DNA of 64,000 nucleotides from Rhodanobacter sp. OK091 (GTDB taxonomy: Bacteria; Pseudomonadota; Gammaproteobacteria; Xanthomonadales; Rhodanobacteraceae): NCBI RefSeq assembly GCF_900142825.1, contig NZ_FRCH01000001.1, positions 620,001 through 684,000 of the forward strand, read 5' to 3'. This document shows positions 54,498 to 63,982 of the stretch, in pieces. The notes under the pieces are model-generated. The model made no database searches. It saw only the letters and a list, made by a program, of their open reading frames with translations, and was not told the origin of the DNA. The position numbers were made by a program, and so were the translations under genes. Each line of letters begins with the position of its first letter. Position 1 is the first letter of the stretch.

Positions 54498-55595
54498 TCA
54501 GGTGCGTGAAACACCGTCGTGGGGTTGGCGCGCCAGTGCGAGCAGGCGCGCGGCAATGTGATCAAGCGGCTGCATTTCCGCAGCCGCACCGAGTTTCCAT
54601 GCGGCACCGGGCATGCCCCATACCACCGAGCTGGCCTCGTCCTGCACCAGCGTCGCCGCGCCGGCCTGTTTCAGTTCGAGCAGGCCGCGGGCACCGTCGT
54701 CGCCCATGCCGGTGAGCAGTACGGCAATGGTGCCCACGCCGGCGCTGGCCGCCATCGAACGGAACAACACGTCCACGCTGGGCTTGTGCCGGTTGACCGG
54801 CGGGCCATCGTGCAGCCGGCATACGTATTTGGCGCCGTCCCACATCACCAGCAGATGGTGGCTGCCCGGAGCAATGTAGGCATGGCCGGACTGGATCGGC
54901 TGGCCATCCTCGGCCTCGCACACGCGCATCGCCGAACACCGGTCCATGCGCGCGGCAAACGGGCCGCTGAAAGCCGCCGGAATGTGCTGGGTCACCAGGA
55001 TAGGCGGCGCATCGGGCGGCATCGATTCCAACACCACGCGCACTGCTTCAGTGCCGCCGGTCGAGGCGCCGATCACGATGATCGGGCTGCCACCGCGGGT
55101 ACCCGAGGTCTGTACGCGCGGCAGCACCGCATCCGCCGACAAACGCGGGGGCACATCCAGCCTGCGCACCGCCGTGCGTGCGCGCGGTTTGGCCCTGGCC
55201 GCCAGCTTCACTTTGGCGCAGATTTCCTGCGCGCTCTGACCGAAGCTGTTGGCCAGGTCACTGCTGGGCTTGGCCAGAAAATCCACCGCGCCCAGCTCCA
55301 GCGCGCGCAAGGTCACTTCGGCGCCTTGCACCGTCAGCGACGACACCATCACCACCGGCATCGGCCGCAACCGCATCAGGTTTTCCAGAAACGTGAGACC
55401 GTCCATGTGCGGCATCTCGACGTCCAGCGTCAACACGTCCGGATTGAGCTGCTTGATTTTCTCGCGGGCAATCAGCGGATCGGCAGCCGTGCCCACGACC
55501 TCGATCTCCGGATCGCAGGCAAGCATGGTCGTCATCAGCTTGCGGACCAATGCCGAATCGTCGACCACCAGGACACGTACTCTTTCCATTGCCAT
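54498..55595 (-). CDS. cheB: chemotaxis protein-glutamate methylesterase/deamidase
   Basis: CheB removes receptor methyl groups after phosphorylation by CheA. The 365 residues have a receiver domain (VVDDS, phosphoacceptor D58 in [12 protein letters not shown]109) and a methylesterase domain with the catalytic triad S178 (IGASTGG), H204 (TQHIP) and D300 (LTGMGDDG). It lies between cheD and the MCP-like gene. Confidence 0.97.
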   Translation of the reverse strand: MAMERVRVLVVDDSALVRKLMTTMLACDPEIEVVGTAADPLIAREKIKQLNPDVLTLDVEMPHMDGLTFLENLMRLRPMPVVMVSSLTVQGAEVTLRALELGAVDFLAKPSSDLANSFGQSAQEICAKVKLAARAKPRARTAVRRLDVPPRLSADAVLPRVQTSGTRGGSPIIVIGASTGGTEAVRVVLESMPPDAPPILVTQHIPAAFSGPFAARMDRCSAMRVCEAEDGQPIQSGHAYIAPGSHHLLVMWDGAKYVCRLHDGPPVNRHKPSVDVLFRSMAASAGVGTIAVLLTGMGDDGARGLLELKQAGAATLVQDEASSVVWGMPGAAWKLGAAAEMQPLDHIAARLLALARQPHDGVSRT

Positions 55596-55672
55596 TCAAC
55601 TCACCTGCCATGAAGCTCGAGCCGCGTCGCGATCGACGGCGGCCTCGCCGGTTTTCCGCGATGAAGCCGTCG

Positions 55673-56323
55673 CTAGAAAAGCTCGACCTCACCCTTTATC
55701 GGGTCATTTGCCAAACGCTTGAGGTAGCCGGGCTCATCGGCCACCAGCTGCACATCGTCGTGGCGACGCAGCAGCCGCACGCGCGCCCGGCCACTGCTGG
55801 GAAAGAACTGCACCTGCCGCGGATACACGTCGCCGAGATCCGATGCACACAGGTTCAGCTTTTCGGTGGCGATGTAGTGCTGCACGAAATCGATGTTGCG
55901 CTGACCGATGTCGGTCAGCTGCGCCAGCACGCGGCCACCGCCGAATATCTTGACCTGCAGATGGGCGCGCTGGCCGCCGGCGACGAGAATGGCGTTGATC
56001 AGCTGTTCCATCGCATCGCTGCCGTAACGCGCTGCGCGGCCCACCGTGGAAGTCCAGCTGTCGCGCTCGCCGCGCGGCTCCGGCAGCATGAAATGGTTCA
56101 TGCCGCCGATGCCGCGGTGCGGATCGTGGATGCACGCCGACACGCAGGATCCGAGCACGGTCGTGACCAACTCGTTCTGCGCGCTGACATAGAACTCGCC
56201 GGGCAGCACTTTCACCGTCATGCATGCCTGCGCCGGATCCCAGTACCGGCGCAGATGCTCGAAGCCGGGCAGCACCGAAGCGTGGTTGGCGGTATCGGCG
56301 CGGCGATCGGCCAGTAGTGTCAT
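55673..56323 (-). CDS. cheD: chemoreceptor glutamine deamidase CheD
   Basis: CheD deamidates receptor glutamines and can bind CheC where present; no cheC is seen here. The 216-residue protein has the catalytic Cys and His in VLGSCVSACIHDPHRGIGGMNHF and the later VKIFGGGRVL and IGQRNIDFV blocks. Its ATG overlaps the cheR stop (ATGA). Confidence 0.96.
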   Translation of the reverse strand: MTLLADRRADTANHASVLPGFEHLRRYWDPAQACMTVKVLPGEFYVSAQNELVTTVLGSCVSACIHDPHRGIGGMNHFMLPEPRGERDSWTSTVGRAARYGSDAMEQLINAILVAGGQRAHLQVKIFGGGRVLAQLTDIGQRNIDFVQHYIATEKLNLCASDLGDVYPRQVQFFPSSGRARVRLLRRHDDVQLVADEPGYLKRLANDPIKGEVELF

Positions 56324-57204
56324 CCGCCGATCTTCCGGTGGACGGTGCGGCCGATGAGCTCGAACTGGTCGTTGACGCCGTGCAGCGATTCGGAGTGGCC
56401 GAGAAACAGGTAGCCGCCCGCGGGCAGCAGCTCGGCGTAGCGGCGGAACAGCCGCTGCTTGGTCGGCTGGTCGAAATAGATCACCACATTGCGGCAGAAA
56501 ATCGCATCGAACGGACCGCTCATCGGCCACGAATGCAGCAGGTTGAGCGGCTCGATGGTGACCAGTTCGCGCAGGCGCGGATGCACACAGGCCAGCCCGT
56601 CGTACTCGCCCTCGCCACGCAGCATCCAGCGCCGGCAGCGCTCGGCGCTGATGCCGGCCAGACGCTCCAGCGGATACACGCCTTTGCGCGCGGTTTCCAG
56701 CGCCTGCGGCGACAGGTCGGTGGCCAGGATCTTGGCGTCCACCTTGCTGCCGCTCTGCTCGATCGCCTCGGCCAGCACCATCGCCAGCGCGTAGGGCTCT
56801 TCGCCGGTGGAACAGCCCGCCGACCAGATCCGCAGGCGATCGCCTTCGCGACGCTTTTCGTGCAGCCAGCGCGGCAACAGCTCGTTGACCAGAAGGTCAT
56901 AGTGGTGCACTTCGCGGAAGAACGCCGTCACGTTGGTACTGATGGCGCTGGCCAGTTCGCCGAGCTCGCTGTGCGGATCGCGCCGCAGCAACTCGCAATA
57001 GCCGCTGAAGCTCGACAGCCCCAGCGCGCGCAGCCGCCGCAGCAGACGCCCCTGCACCAGCTGGTGCTTGTGCTCGCCCAGCGCGATGCCGCAGTGCTCC
57101 AGCACGAAGGCGCGCAGGTACTGGAAATCGATGTCCCCCAGCAGCGGACCCGCGTGGCCCGTCGCAACGGCTTTGTCGTCGAGGGCAGCGGTCACCGCAT
57201 TCAC
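56320..57204 (-). CDS. cheR: chemotaxis protein methyltransferase
   Basis: CheR methylates receptor glutamates with S-adenosylmethionine. I chose the GTG at 57204 (294 residues): AAGGA lies eight bases upstream and the start follows directly after the mcp stop codon. Motifs are TNVTAFFREVHHYD, SAGCSTGEEPYALAM for SAM binding and FCRNVVIYFD. Confidence 0.95.
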   Translation of the reverse strand: MNAVTAALDDKAVATGHAGPLLGDIDFQYLRAFVLEHCGIALGEHKHQLVQGRLLRRLRALGLSSFSGYCELLRRDPHSELGELASAISTNVTAFFREVHHYDLLVNELLPRWLHEKRREGDRLRIWSAGCSTGEEPYALAMVLAEAIEQSGSKVDAKILATDLSPQALETARKGVYPLERLAGISAERCRRWMLRGEGEYDGLACVHPRLRELVTIEPLNLLHSWPMSGPFDAIFCRNVVIYFDQPTKQRLFRRYAELLPAGGYLFLGHSESLHGVNDQFELIGRTVHRKIGG

Positions 57205-57205
57205 G

Positions 57206-58948
57206 TCAGAATTCCTTCCACACACCGGTTGCGCTGGCGGGTTCAACCGTCGCGCGCGCCGGGCGGACAGCTGCCGGCGCCGTGTTGCGCACGGCGGCGA
57301 ATACCGCCTCGGCCTCCGCCGCTACCGTCTTCGCCCGCGTCGACGCCGCTGACGCCGCGGATGCCGCGCCGTCGTCGCTCAAATGGAAGAAGCCGACTTG
57401 GCGGGTCAGTTCGCCGGCCTGCTCATGCATGGCGCGAGCGGCGGCCGCGGCCTCTTCGACCAGCGCGGCATTCTGCTGGGTCATCTCGTCCATCTGCATC
57501 ACGGCGTTGTTGACCTGGTCGATGCCGGCGGACTGTTCCTGGCTGGCGGCGGCGATCTCGGCCACGATGTCGGTGACCTTCTTCACGCTCTCGACGATCT
57601 CGGCCAGCGCCTTGCCCGATTGATTCACCAGCTCCGAACCGCTGCGCACTTTCTCCGCGCTGTCGTTGATCAGCCCTTTGATCTCCTTCGCCGCACCGGC
57701 GCTGCGCTGGGCCAGGCTGCGTACTTCGGTGGCCACCACGGCGAAGCCGCGGCCCTGCTCGCCGGCACGGGCCGCCTCCACCGCGGCATTCAGCGCCAGC
57801 AGGTTGGTCTGGAACGCGATCTCCTGGATCAGCCCCACGATGTCGGCGATCTTGCCGCTGGACGCGTTGATTTCGCTCATCGCGAGGATGGCTTTGCCGG
57901 CAACCTCACCGCCGCGCTCGGCCTGTTCGCGGGCGCCGCGGGCGAGCTGGTTGGCGTGGCTGGCGTTCTCGGCATTCTGCTTGACGGTGGAGGTCATCTG
58001 CTCCATCGACGAGGCGGTCTCTTCCAGGCTGGAAGCTTGTTCCTGCGTGCGCTGGCTGAGGTCGTCGTTGCCGTGCGCAATCTGCTGCGCCGCCGTGCTG
58101 ACCGCATCGGAGCCGCGGCGAACTTCGCCGACCGTGAGGGTGAGCCGGTCGTCCATCGTGCGGAACGCTTCCAGCAGACGCCCCAGTTCGTCTTTGCGCT
58201 GGGTGGTGATGTGATGGCCCAGCTGACCTTGCGAAATGGCGTTGGCCAGATGCACCGCCCGGTTGAGCGTGCCGACGATGGAACGGATCAGGAAGAACGC
58301 CATCAGCACGGCCAGCAGCATGCCGGCGCCGAGTGCGGCGAAGGTCATCAGGCGGATGCGCTGGTAGCTGCTCACGGCCGACTCGTACTGCAGGCGGCTT
58401 TCATCGACCTGCAGGGCGATCAGCTTGTTCATCTCCGAATCCATGATCGTCATATTCGGCAGCACGTCGGAGTAGAGCAGGCTGCTGGCGCCGTCATCGG
58501 CCTTGTTCAGAGCGTCGGTGATCTCGGTCATCGACGAGGCCACGTCGCCGCGGGCGCTCTCGAACGCGCCCCATTGCTTCTTGACCGCCGGGGACATCAC
58601 GGTCCCCCCCAGCTTTTTCAGCAGCGCCGCATCACCCGCCTGGGTCTTGGCGACTTCGTCGAGCTTCTGTTTGACGATCGCCTTGTCGTCCTTGTGGAAG
58701 GCCGCCTCGCTCAGCGAAATGAAGCTGTCCAGCGAGCCGCGCGCGACCTGGTTGATGTTGGTCAGCGGAATCAGTTCTTCCTGGTAGATCTGGCGCGCAC
58801 TCTCGTTTGCCCTGGCCATGCCGCCAAGCCCGATCCAGGCGCCTACCAGCAACATGGCGCACAGCAGTCCAAGCACGCCGATAAGGCGAGCCTTGACGGT
58901 CAATGTGGTCAGGCGGGACAGGCGCGCCGTCAAATTCTTCATCTTCAT
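57206..58948 (-). CDS. methyl-accepting chemotaxis protein
   Basis: The 580-residue transducer has membrane segment 1 (about 21-44), a periplasmic four-helix-bundle-like sensor (about 45-195), membrane segment 2 (about 200-225), HAMP and a signalling domain with the tip [28 protein letters not shown]. The C-terminus is Ala-rich and ends TGVWKEF, resembling the W-x-x-F pentapeptide that tethers CheR (NWETF in E. coli). The ligand is unknown. It overlaps no gene and lies between cheW and cheR. Confidence 0.94.
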   Translation of the reverse strand: MKMKNLTARLSRLTTLTVKARLIGVLGLLCAMLLVGAWIGLGGMARANESARQIYQEELIPLTNINQVARGSLDSFISLSEAAFHKDDKAIVKQKLDEVAKTQAGDAALLKKLGGTVMSPAVKKQWGAFESARGDVASSMTEITDALNKADDGASSLLYSDVLPNMTIMDSEMNKLIALQVDESRLQYESAVSSYQRIRLMTFAALGAGMLLAVLMAFFLIRSIVGTLNRAVHLANAISQGQLGHHITTQRKDELGRLLEAFRTMDDRLTLTVGEVRRGSDAVSTAAQQIAHGNDDLSQRTQEQASSLEETASSMEQMTSTVKQNAENASHANQLARGAREQAERGGEVAGKAILAMSEINASSGKIADIVGLIQEIAFQTNLLALNAAVEAARAGEQGRGFAVVATEVRSLAQRSAGAAKEIKGLINDSAEKVRSGSELVNQSGKALAEIVESVKKVTDIVAEIAAASQEQSAGIDQVNNAVMQMDEMTQQNAALVEEAAAAARAMHEQAGELTRQVGFFHLSDDGAASAASAASTRAKTVAAEAEAVFAAVRNTAPAAVRPARATVEPASATGVWKEF

Positions 58949-58961
58949 CTCGATTCCCGGG

Positions 58962-59483
58962 TCAGGCGGCAACTTCAACTTCCTGGATGGCCGGCAGCGC
59001 CGCCTCCAGCGTTTCCACGTCCTCCGGACGCATCAGCTTTTCCACGTCCAGCAGCATCACCATGCGTTCGGCATAAGTGGCAAGCCCCTTCAGGTAACGC
59101 GTGTCCACCACCGCGCCCATGTCCGGCACCGGCTTGATCGCCGACGGTTCGATGTCGACCACGTCGGAAACAGCGTCCACCACGATGCCGAACAGGCGCT
59201 CGGTGATCGCCACGATGATCACTACGGTGTCGTCGCCGTAGCTTTCGCGCTGCAGGCCGAAGCGCAGGCGCAGATCCATGATCGGCACGATCGCGCCGCG
59301 CAGGTTCAGCACGCCCAGCACGTAATCCGGCGTCTGCGGAATGCGGGTGACGCGCGACCAGCTGCGGATCTCGCGTACGGCCAGGATGTCCACGCCGTAC
59401 TCTTCGTCGGCCAGGCTGAAGGTGAGTTGCTGCAGCGGCGGTGCCGCGGACCGTCTGTCTTCGTGCATGGGGTCTTCGTACAT
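58962..59483 (-). CDS. cheW: chemotaxis adaptor protein CheW
   Basis: CheW couples receptors to CheA. The 173 residues form one CheW domain with [19 protein letters not shown] and [17 protein letters not shown]. The start has GAGG nine bases upstream; an ATG five codons later is possible. A FliA-type promoter lies about 50 bp upstream, so cheW onward can be transcribed apart from cheA. Confidence 0.96.
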   Translation of the reverse strand: MYEDPMHEDRRSAAPPLQQLTFSLADEEYGVDILAVREIRSWSRVTRIPQTPDYVLGVLNLRGAIVPIMDLRLRFGLQRESYGDDTVVIIVAITERLFGIVVDAVSDVVDIEPSAIKPVPDMGAVVDTRYLKGLATYAERMVMLLDVEKLMRPEDVETLEAALPAIQEVEVAA

Positions 59484-59530
59484 GGGGCGTAACCTCGTGG
59501 CGGACGTCTGCGCGTCCTGCTTCCTTGACT

Positions 59531-59557
59531 GTGTCGGCGCAAGCGCCGGGAACTTGA
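59531..59557 (-). promoter_or_regulatory. FliA-like (sigma-28) promoter before cheW
   Basis: The minus strand reads TCAAGTTC, 11 bases, GCCGACAC: six of eight matches in each half and exact spacing. It is in the only sizeable gap (123 bp) inside the che operon. The spacer includes a GGCGC/GCGCC hairpin. Confidence 0.55.
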
Positions 59558-59606
59558 GTGCAGTGCACGTTCGATCAAGACTTATCGAGCGTTCGATCGA
59601 TCGTGA

Positions 59607-61595
59607 TCAGGCCGCCCTGCTGCGCTGTCCCAGCCGCACCACGCCGCCCACGTCGACGATCAGCGCTACCGAGCCGTCGCTGAGGATGGTCGCGCCGGAA
59701 ATGCCCTGCACGCGCCGGTAATGCGCCTCCAGCGATTTGACGACCGCCTGTTGCTGGCCGAGCAGGTCGTCGACCAGCAAGCCCACGCGCCGGCCGTCCT
59801 CCTCGATCACCACCACGATGCCGCGTTCGACCTCGGTGACCGCATCGGTGCAGGCGAAGGCGCGATGCAACCGCATGATCGGCAGGTATTCGTCGCGGAA
59901 GTGGAACACCTCACCGCCACCGGCGATCCGGCGCACCGCGTCGGCACGCAGCCGCAGCGATTCGACGATCGAGGTCAGCGGCACGATGTAGCGCTCGCTG
60001 CCTACCGCCGTGACCAGGCCATCGATGATCGCCAAGGTCAGCGGCAACGTGATCGTGAACGTGCTGCCCTTGCCGGATACGCTGCGTACGCCCACGCTGC
60101 CGCCCAGATCGCGCACGTTGCGGCGCACGACGTCCATGCCGACGCCACGCCCGGAAAGGTCGGTGGCCTGGGCCGCGGTGGAAAAGCCCGGCTGGAAGAT
60201 CAGCTCGGCCACCTCGGCATCGTTGAGCTCCTGGCCCGCGGCGATCAGGCCGCGCTGCTGCGCCTTGGCCACGATCGCGGCATGGTTGAGCCCGGCGCCG
60301 TCGTCGCTGATCTGCACCACGATGTTGCCGCTCTCGTGGTACGCATTGAGTTTGAGCGTGCCGGTTTCGGACTTGCCGGCGGCCTTGCGTTGCGCGGGCG
60401 ACTCCAGGCCGTGGTCGATCGCGTTGCGAACCAGGTGCACCAGCGGATCGCCGATTTTCTCCAGTACGGTCTTGTCCAGCTCGGTGTGTTCGCCTTGCAG
60501 CTCCAGCCTGACCCGCTTGTCGAGCTTGCGCTCCAGGTCATGCACCAGACGCGGAAAGCGATTGAACACGGAGCCGATCGGTAGCATGCGGATGCGCATG
60601 ACGCTGTCCTGCAGCTCGCGCGTGGCGCGCTCGAGCTGGACCAGCCCGTCGCGCAAGCGGGGCAGCTGCGACAATTCGAATTTCTCGCCGATGTCGCTGA
60701 GCATCGACTGGGTGATCACCAGCTCGCCCATCATGTTGATCAGCGCGTCGACCTTGTCGATGCCCACGCGGATCGAGCTGCCCTCGCTGGAAGCGGCGGC
60801 TGTTTCGCGTACCGGCCGCGGCCCGGCCACCGGCTTCGGTACTGCCGTATCCGGTGCCGGCATCGCGACGGCCGCGACGGCCTCGACCAGCGGCGCGATG
60901 GTCAGCTCGCAATCGCCGTCCAGCCAGTCGAACACCGCATCGATGTCGCCGCGGGCGACGGCGCCATGCAGACGCAATTCCCAACCCAGATGGCACTGGC
61001 TGGGATCGAGCTCGCTCAGCTGCGCCGGCGCGCTGTCGGTGACGAATGCACGCACGACCTCCAAGCGGCCCAGCTGCTGCAGTTCGCGGAACAAACGCAG
61101 CGGATCGTTGCCGGTCTGCAGCAGATGCGGCAACGCGGTGAACGCGATGTTCCACCCGCTCACCGGTGCAGTCGCCGCCGCGGCTGCGGCCGGTTCGGCC
61201 ACCTCGCCGCTGACCAGCCGCACCAGCTCGACGCGCAGTGCCTCGCTCTCGGCATCGGCTACCGGCTGGCCTTGGCTGGATCGCTCCAGCATCGCACGCA
61301 TGCAGTCGACCGAGCGCAGCAACAGTTCGATCAGCCCGGAGTCCACCGCACGGCGCTCGCTGCGCACCTCTTCCAGCAGCGACTCGGCGACATGGGTGAA
61401 CGCGGCCACGTCGACGAATCCGAATGTCGCGGCGCCACCTTTGATGGAGTGCGCGGCGCGAAAGATGGTGTGCACCAGCTCGTGGTCGGTCGAGCCCGAA
61501 TCCAGCGCCAGCAGCGCCGCCTCCATGGCATCGAGGCCTTCCCGACTTTCCTCGAAGAAGGTCTTGTGGAATTGAGTCAGGTCGACCGCACTCAT
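59607..61595 (-). CDS. cheA: chemotaxis histidine kinase CheA
   Basis: CheA passes phosphate to CheY and CheB. The 662 residues show the Hpt domain with phospho-His H49 (FRAAHSIKGGAATFG), a divergent P2-like region (about 145-245), the P3 dimerisation domain, a HATPase with HLVRNAIDHGLE, DDGAGLN and GRGVGMDVV, and a C-terminal CheW-like domain. It follows cheY by 8 bp. Confidence 0.97.
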   Translation of the reverse strand: MSAVDLTQFHKTFFEESREGLDAMEAALLALDSGSTDHELVHTIFRAAHSIKGGAATFGFVDVAAFTHVAESLLEEVRSERRAVDSGLIELLLRSVDCMRAMLERSSQGQPVADAESEALRVELVRLVSGEVAEPAAAAAATAPVSGWNIAFTALPHLLQTGNDPLRLFRELQQLGRLEVVRAFVTDSAPAQLSELDPSQCHLGWELRLHGAVARGDIDAVFDWLDGDCELTIAPLVEAVAAVAMPAPDTAVPKPVAGPRPVRETAAASSEGSSIRVGIDKVDALINMMGELVITQSMLSDIGEKFELSQLPRLRDGLVQLERATRELQDSVMRIRMLPIGSVFNRFPRLVHDLERKLDKRVRLELQGEHTELDKTVLEKIGDPLVHLVRNAIDHGLESPAQRKAAGKSETGTLKLNAYHESGNIVVQISDDGAGLNHAAIVAKAQQRGLIAAGQELNDAEVAELIFQPGFSTAAQATDLSGRGVGMDVVRRNVRDLGGSVGVRSVSGKGSTFTITLPLTLAIIDGLVTAVGSERYIVPLTSIVESLRLRADAVRRIAGGGEVFHFRDEYLPIMRLHRAFACTDAVTEVERGIVVVIEEDGRRVGLLVDDLLGQQQAVVKSLEAHYRRVQGISGATILSDGSVALIVDVGGVVRLGQRSRAA

Positions 61596-61603
61596 GGCAT
61601 TCC

Positions 61604-61966
61604 TTAACCCAGTACGCGCTTGACGGTGGCCAGCAGCTGCTCCGGATCGAACGGCTTGACCAGCCAGCCGGTGGCACCGGCCGCCTTGCCTTCCATCTTT
61701 TTCTCGGTGTGCGACTCGGTGGTCAGCATCAGGATAGGCACGCCCTTGTAGCCGTCCATCGCACGCAGCTCGCGCACCATCGCGATGCCGTCCATCACCG
61801 GCATGTTGACGTCGGCCAGCACCAGCTCGAATGAACTGCCGCGCGCAACGTCCAATGCCAGCTGTCCGTTTTCCGCCTCGGTCACTTCATGGCCGGCGCC
61901 GCGCAAGGTGAAGGCCACCATGCCGCGCATCGAAGCCGAATCGTCTACCGCAAGAATCTTTGCCAT
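61604..61966 (-). CDS. cheY: chemotaxis response regulator CheY
   Basis: The 120-residue single receiver domain has the acidic pair D8-D9, phosphoacceptor D52 (LADVNMPVMDG), Thr82/83 and Lys104 (WLVKPFD). It is the type of CheY that acts as the partner of an adjacent CheA. It follows the first STAS gene by 13 bp and precedes cheA. Confidence 0.93.
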   Translation of the reverse strand: MAKILAVDDSASMRGMVAFTLRGAGHEVTEAENGQLALDVARGSSFELVLADVNMPVMDGIAMVRELRAMDGYKGVPILMLTTESHTEKKMEGKAAGATGWLVKPFDPEQLLATVKRVLG

Positions 61967-61979
61967 GCTGCCACCTCGT

Positions 61980-62345
61980 TCAGGCCAGCGCTTCCGCTGG
62001 CAGGTTCAATAACTGCGCCAACCCGAGCAGGCCGGCTGCTTCGTTCAGAGCATCACTCGTGCCATGCCAGCGCAACGTGCCGCCTTGCGCGTCCAACTCG
62101 CGCCGGAACAGCACCAGCAACTGCAGCGCGGCGGTGTCGACGCGCTCTACCTGGGTGCCATCGAGCACGATGGCGCCGGCCTTCAGCACGCCCAACAATT
62201 CCGCCTTCAGAGCCGCTTGCGCGGCCATGCGGCAATCTGCCGGAAGCAGCACCGGTGCCGCTGCAGCGGTATCCGCCGACGATGCGGAAGACACTTCCGC
62301 GTCAGCTTCGCCGGTACCTTGTTGCCTCGCCCGTTTGCCGGCCAT
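61980..62345 (-). CDS. STAS-domain protein at the head of the che operon
   Basis: The 121-residue protein has a low-complexity N-terminus (about 1-30, Ala/Ser-rich) and then a STAS domain. The usual phosphoserine is Thr71 in VERVDTAALQLLVLF, so it resembles MlaB/ChpS-type STAS proteins more than RsbV. It is the first gene of the che operon, about 40 bp after a FliA promoter. Its role in chemotaxis is unknown. Confidence 0.85.
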   Translation of the reverse strand: MAGKRARQQGTGEADAEVSSASSADTAAAAPVLLPADCRMAAQAALKAELLGVLKAGAIVLDGTQVERVDTAALQLLVLFRRELDAQGGTLRWHGTSDALNEAAGLLGLAQLLNLPAEALA

Positions 62346-62384
62346 GCCTCGACTCCGCTCGCACTGTATGCACTGACGTAATGG

Positions 62385-62411
62385 CTATCGGCCAATCGGC
62401 GGATCGCTTTA
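62385..62411 (-). promoter_or_regulatory. FliA (sigma-28) promoter of the che operon
   Basis: The minus strand reads TAAAGCGA, 11 bases, GCCGATAG: five of eight in the -35 and seven of eight in the -10, with exact spacing. It ends 40 bp before the STAS start at 62345, so it should drive STAS-cheY-cheA and beyond. Confidence 0.7.
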
Positions 62412-62513
62412 GCGGCCGCTGGATCGACATGTCGATCGAGCATGTTGGTCGAGGAGTGCCGGGCATTTGGCGCCGGCGCTACGGCGCGGTGACGGTTTCT
62501 CGCTGCAAGAGCC

Positions 62514-62540
62514 TAAAGTTCGCGTGGGCCCGGCCGATGA
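62514..62540 (+). promoter_or_regulatory. FliA (sigma-28) promoter of the fliK-like gene
   Basis: TAAAGTTC, 11 bases, GCCGATGA: seven of eight matches in each half with exact spacing. It lies 48 bp before the TTG start of the fliK-like gene and is divergent from the che operon promoter about 100 bp away. Confidence 0.8.
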
Positions 62541-62588
62541 CCTCAGGGACGACCCCCTACCAGCGCCGCGTCCGGCGCAGGAATCGAC

Positions 62589-63731
62589 TTGAATATCCAA
62601 CCGATCAGCCTTGCTGCGCTCACCTGGGCCGGTGCCGCCTCCGGCACCACCGCCCAGAGCTGGCGTATTGGCACTGTGCTGTCGGCGCGGCCGCTGGGGG
62701 TGAACCCGCAGGGGCTGCTGATATTGCAGATCGGCGCCCTGACCGTCGAGGCTGACGTGCCCAACGCCCAGTTGCCGGCGCAGTTCCAGGTACGCGTGTT
62801 GACCCTGGGCGCGCAACCGCAACTGGAAGTGCTTTCCCATCCCGCCGACCCGACTTTCCAGCGCGTCCTGCGCGAACGCCTGCCGCAGCAGAACGGCTAC
62901 GCGCCCCTGCTGGCCACTCTGGGTGCACTGGCCCAGCGGCCGGCCTTGCGCCAGCTGCCGCCGGAACTGCGCACTGCGCTGGCACTGCTTGAACAATCCC
63001 TGCGCACACCGGCGGAAATCACTCGTGGCGAGGGACTGCGCGAGGCGATCAGCCGCAGCGGCATGTTCTTCGAATCCAAACTGCTCAGCCCGCAGGGCAG
63101 CACACCGGCATTGGCCGGTGACGACTGGAAGGGCGCGCTGCTGCGTCTGGCCGCGCTGCTCGACCGGCGCTCATCAGCACCCCCGCCGCCAAGCCGCAGC
63201 GACACCGAACCACCGCTGTTGCAGCGTGGCCTGCAGGCGCAACCGCGGCTGCCGTTGCCGACGATGCTCGCCGAGGAGAGCGTGGATCCTCTGCTGGATC
63301 AGTTGCATGGCGATGTGAAGGCTGCGCTGGCACGGGTGGAAGTAGCCCAGCTGGACGCCAGCGCCAGCCAGTTGTCGGCCTGGATCATCGAGATCCCGCT
63401 GCAAGGTGATGGTGGCCGCGACGTGTTGCAGGTCCAACTGGAATACGTCAACGACGCGGCCGAAGGTGGCCATGGCTGGACGCTGGGTTTCGCGCTCGAC
63501 CTGCCGGCGCTTGGACCGGTGCAAGGCGAATTGCAGCTGCGCGAACCGCGGCTGTCGGTACGCTTGTGGGCGGAACACGCGGATACCGCGCAGCGGCTGG
63601 AACGCCAGTTCATTCCGATGCGTCAGCGACTGGCTGCGTGCGGCGTGCTGCTCGATCAACTGACCTGTCAGGTCGGTCTGCCGCAAGCGCCGGGCCGGCA
63701 CAGCGCCGTGCTGCTGCAGGCCACTGCATGA
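62589..63731 (+). CDS. flagellar hook-length control protein FliK-like
   Basis: The 380-residue protein has a Gln/Pro-rich, poorly conserved N-terminal two thirds and a FliK-type C-terminal domain (about 270-375): WIIEIPLQGDGGRDVLQVQLEY, WTLGFALDLPALGPVQGELQL and LSVRLWAEHADTAQRLERQF. No ATG suits the start; I used the TTG at 62589, with AGGA about eight bases upstream. It is shorter than many FliK and could be a second copy alongside the main flagellar cluster. It overlaps the FlhB-like gene by 4 bp. Confidence 0.82.
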   Translation: MNIQPISLAALTWAGAASGTTAQSWRIGTVLSARPLGVNPQGLLILQIGALTVEADVPNAQLPAQFQVRVLTLGAQPQLEVLSHPADPTFQRVLRERLPQQNGYAPLLATLGALAQRPALRQLPPELRTALALLEQSLRTPAEITRGEGLREAISRSGMFFESKLLSPQGSTPALAGDDWKGALLRLAALLDRRSSAPPPPSRSDTEPPLLQRGLQAQPRLPLPTMLAEESVDPLLDQLHGDVKAALARVEVAQLDASASQLSAWIIEIPLQGDGGRDVLQVQLEYVNDAAEGGHGWTLGFALDLPALGPVQGELQLREPRLSVRLWAEHADTAQRLERQFIPMRQRLAACGVLLDQLTCQVGLPQAPGRHSAVLLQATA

Positions 63732-63982
63732 ACACGCCACTGCCCGCTCAGCGCCGGGTCAGCCTGCGGCTGGCCAGCGGCGGCGCCGAAGTCGGCGCGA
63801 TGCCGCCCGAATCGCTGGAGATCTTGCTGGCCCGCGCGCAGGCACTCGGCGTGCCTTTGCATCACGATCCCCAGATTGCCGCGCTGCTGGCCGCGCTGCG
63901 GCTACGCGATGACGTACCGGTATTGCTCTACGCGGCGGCAGCCTCGGTGCTGGCCGCGGTCTATGACGCGGCCGAAGAATAG
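63728..63982 (+). CDS. stand-alone FlhB C-terminal-domain protein (FhlB-like)
   Basis: The 84-residue protein matches the cytoplasmic C-terminal domain of FlhB/YscU after the NPTH cleavage site: ARAQALGVPLHHDPQIAALLAALRLRDDVPVLLYAAAASVLAAVYD. The membrane part and the NPTH motif are absent. Its ATG overlaps the fliK-like stop (ATGA). FlhB and FliK together set export specificity, so this pair may form a parallel switch; that is inference. Confidence 0.85.
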   Translation: MNTPLPAQRRVSLRLASGGAEVGAMPPESLEILLARAQALGVPLHHDPQIAALLAALRLRDDVPVLLYAAAASVLAAVYDAAEE

